Made by a program: the position numbers and the translations under genes. A DNA stretch of 64,000 nucleotides from Bizionia saleffrena. GTDB taxonomy: Bacteria > Bacteroidota > Bacteroidia > Flavobacteriales > Flavobacteriaceae. The stretch lies in assembly GCF_008086175.1 (NCBI RefSeq), contig NZ_VSKM01000009.1, positions 1-64,000 on the forward strand, read 5' to 3'. Under the pieces are notes generated by a model. That model was not told the DNA's origin. It worked only from the letters and a program-made list of their open reading frames with translations, and did not search any database. Positions within the stretch are counted from its first letter, which is position 1, and every line of letters begins with the position of its first letter. This document shows positions 62,265 through 64,000 of the stretch, piece after piece.

Positions 62265-63884
62265 ATGACACTACAAGGGCAAATCGTCGATATACAAAAT
62301 AAACGCATATACAAAGGAGAAATTACAATTGAAGGGGGGAAAATAGCAGCGATTGAAGCGAAAGATCACGCCATTGAGACTTACATTTTGCCTGGCTTTG
62401 TAGATGCGCATATTCATATTGAAAGCTCGATGCTAGTGCCTAGTGAGTTCGCAAAATTGGCAGTGACACACGGTACCGTTTCTACAGTTTCCGATCCTCA
62501 CGAAATCGCCAATGTGTTGGGTGTTAAAGGTGTGGCGTTTATGATTGAAAACGGAAAGCAAACGCCCTTTAAATTTAATTTTGGCGCTCCGTCTTGTGTG
62601 CCAGCAACCGATTTCGAGTCGGCTGGCGCCAGTATCGATGCCGATGCGATTAAAACCTTAATGGCGAATCCAGATATAAAATACCTCGCCGAAATGATGA
62701 ATTATCCGGGTGTTTTATTCGATGATGCGCAGGTTTTAGAAAAAATAAAGTGGGCAAAACACTATAATAAACCCGTCGATGGACACGCGCCAGGTTTAAA
62801 AGGAGAGGCGATTACAAAGTATATTGCGGCAGGAATTTCTACCGATCACGAATGTTTTACGTACGATGAGGCTTTAGAAAAACTTCAAAAAGGAATGACA
62901 GTGATTATTCGCGAGGGGAGTGCCGCTAAAAACTTTGAAGCTTTAATCGATTTGCTACCAGAGCATTTTGAAAATATGATGTTTTGTAGTGACGATAAGC
63001 ATCCGGACGATTTAATAGTGAGTCATATTAATGCGTTGTGTGCTCGCGCGGTGGCAAAAAAAATGGATCTATTTAATGTTTTGCAAGTGGCATGCATTAA
63101 TCCGGTGAAACATTACAATCTTGATGTTGGCTTACTTCAAAAAGGCGATGCTGCCGATTTTATAGTAGTCGAAGATTTAAAGGACTTCAAAACAGTAACG
63201 ACTTACATTAATGGAAACGCCGTCTTTTCAGAAGGTGTCGCACATATTAAAGACGTGGCCTTTCAAAATCTGAATAACTTTAATACCGACCCTAAAACGG
63301 TTCAGGAATTTAAATACACGTCTTCAGCAAAAAAAATAAGAGTTATTGAATGTTTAGATGGCGCATTAGTCACCAACGAAATTATTGCCGATGCCGTAAT
63401 TGAAAATGGAAATTTGGTGTCTAATACCGAAAATGACGTCTTAAAAATGACAGTTGTTAACCGGTATCAAAATCAAAAACCGGCGATTGCGTTTATAAAG
63501 AATTTTGGATTAAAAGAAGGAGCGATTGCGAGCTCCGTGGGGCACGATTCTCATAATATAATTGCAGTTGGCGCTACAGATGCCGCCATTTGCGAAGCGG
63601 TAAATGCTATTATCGACGCCAAAGGTGGTATTTGCGCGGTTAAAAACGATACTGTTAAAACCGTCGCTTTACCCGTAGCGGGAATTATGAGTGATAAAGA
63701 TGGGTACACGATTGGTAAGCAATACGCAGCACTGGATGCGATGGCAAAAACAATGGGGTGCACGCTAAATGCACCATATATGACCTTATCTTTTATGGCG
63801 TTGTTGGTTATTCCAGCTCTAAAATTAAGTGATAAAGGCTTATTTAACGGCACCGATTTTAAATTTACACCATTAGAAGTGTAA
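62265..63884 (+). CDS. ade: Adenine deaminase
   Basis: A 539-residue metal-dependent amidohydrolase. [13 protein letters not shown] holds the metal-binding histidines, [19 protein letters not shown] and [13 protein letters not shown] follow, and the C-terminal [17 protein letters not shown] is typical. It deaminates adenine to hypoxanthine for purine salvage. Cytoplasmic. Same strand as tilS; no shared promoter is evident. Confidence 0.94.
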   Translation: MTLQGQIVDIQNKRIYKGEITIEGGKIAAIEAKDHAIETYILPGFVDAHIHIESSMLVPSEFAKLAVTHGTVSTVSDPHEIANVLGVKGVAFMIENGKQTPFKFNFGAPSCVPATDFESAGASIDADAIKTLMANPDIKYLAEMMNYPGVLFDDAQVLEKIKWAKHYNKPVDGHAPGLKGEAITKYIAAGISTDHECFTYDEALEKLQKGMTVIIREGSAAKNFEALIDLLPEHFENMMFCSDDKHPDDLIVSHINALCARAVAKKMDLFNVLQVACINPVKHYNLDVGLLQKGDAADFIVVEDLKDFKTVTTYINGNAVFSEGVAHIKDVAFQNLNNFNTDPKTVQEFKYTSSAKKIRVIECLDGALVTNEIIADAVIENGNLVSNTENDVLKMTVVNRYQNQKPAIAFIKNFGLKEGAIASSVGHDSHNIIAVGATDAAICEAVNAIIDAKGGICAVKNDTVKTVALPVAGIMSDKDGYTIGKQYAALDAMAKTMGCTLNAPYMTLSFMALLVIPALKLSDKGLFNGTDFKFTPLEV

Positions 63885-63925
63885 GCAAATAGTAGTATCT
63901 TAACCGTTTTAAATACAGGAGTACA

Positions 63926-64000
63926 ATGCCCATTATTACCTCGCAATACAAGCCGCCATTTTTTACTAAAAACCCGCATATAGCGACCATATATTCTGGC
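63926..64000 (+). CDS. YheT-like alpha/beta-hydrolase, N-terminal fragment at window edge
   Basis: The ATG at 63926 opens MPIITSQYKPPFFTKNPHIA, ending at the window edge after YSG. The pattern with FTKNPHIATI fits the start of YheT-type hydrolases (F.NPHLQTI), but only 25 codons are visible. Confidence 0.6.
   Translation, partial: MPIITSQYKPPFFTKNPHIATIYSG

Overview
The window is AT-rich bacterial chromosome from a member of the Bacteroidota, most likely a marine Flavobacteriaceae. This rests on the gene repertoire (FabV, an LptF/G-type permease next to a LolA-like carrier and FtsK, DUF-rich flavobacterial proteins), the weak Shine-Dalgarno signals, and promoters of the TTG / TAnnTTTG type, seen most clearly at 14861-14890 and 51750-51781. 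No genus can be assigned from the sequence alone.

There are two halves. From about 1 kb to 35.66 kb lies an accessory region rich in repeats, broken genes and defence genes. It ends at a tRNA-Ser(TGA) gene (35663-35747, minus) beside a truncated tyrosine-recombinase gene. A 13-nt copy of the tRNA 3' end, with a similar terminator next to it, occurs at 1005-1051, so the island may span about 1052-35661. From 35.9 kb to the end is an ordinary housekeeping backbone: nitroreductase, aminotransferase, ribB, lptF/G, lolA, ftsK, dgkA, peroxiredoxins, nhaC, methionine gamma-lyase with a divergent Lrp regulator, lpd, fabV, a class A PBP, a DEAD-box helicase, pabB/trpE, tilS and ade, with the start of a YheT-like hydrolase at the right edge.

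Accessory region, left to right: the 3' end of a group II intron at the edge; a decayed UPF0158 gene and a DUF3024 gene; a phage-like cassette (251-aa protein, DUF5675, two small membrane proteins, broken excisionase-like gene); an EEP nuclease; about 1.1 kb of structured non-coding DNA; isolated minus-strand genes separated by repeats (redoxin, serine hydrolase); a complete ORF-less group II intron (9129 to about 9700); a membrane-anchored SH3 protein; and then the defence core.

The defence core has two cyclic-nucleotide immune systems. A four-gene CBASS operon (14790 down to 11570) encodes a CD-NTase, a HORMA protein, a TRIP13-like AAA+ ATPase and a two-TM NUDIX-type effector. A type I restriction-modification operon (26868 down to 16974) encodes a half-size HsdS, HsdM, a RhuM-family protein, a full HsdS, then an inserted Pycsar pair (pyrimidine cyclase plus TM effector), HsdR and an YgjP-type metallopeptidase. 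Most junctions in this operon are one-base TAATG overlaps, so the Pycsar pair is probably co-transcribed and co-translated with the restriction system. A putative small RNA with a near-consensus promoter and a terminator sits just upstream of, and divergent from, the CBASS operon.

Distal to the defence core are secreted and lipoprotein genes (an M48-TPR protease with a secreted partner, two lipoproteins, a protein made of seven near-identical repeats of about 21 residues, a beta-barrel-like protein), again separated by repeats. At least four dispersed repeat families recur between the accessory genes, mostly in one orientation relative to the flanking genes. This gives the region a cassette-like layout, although no integron integrase is visible.
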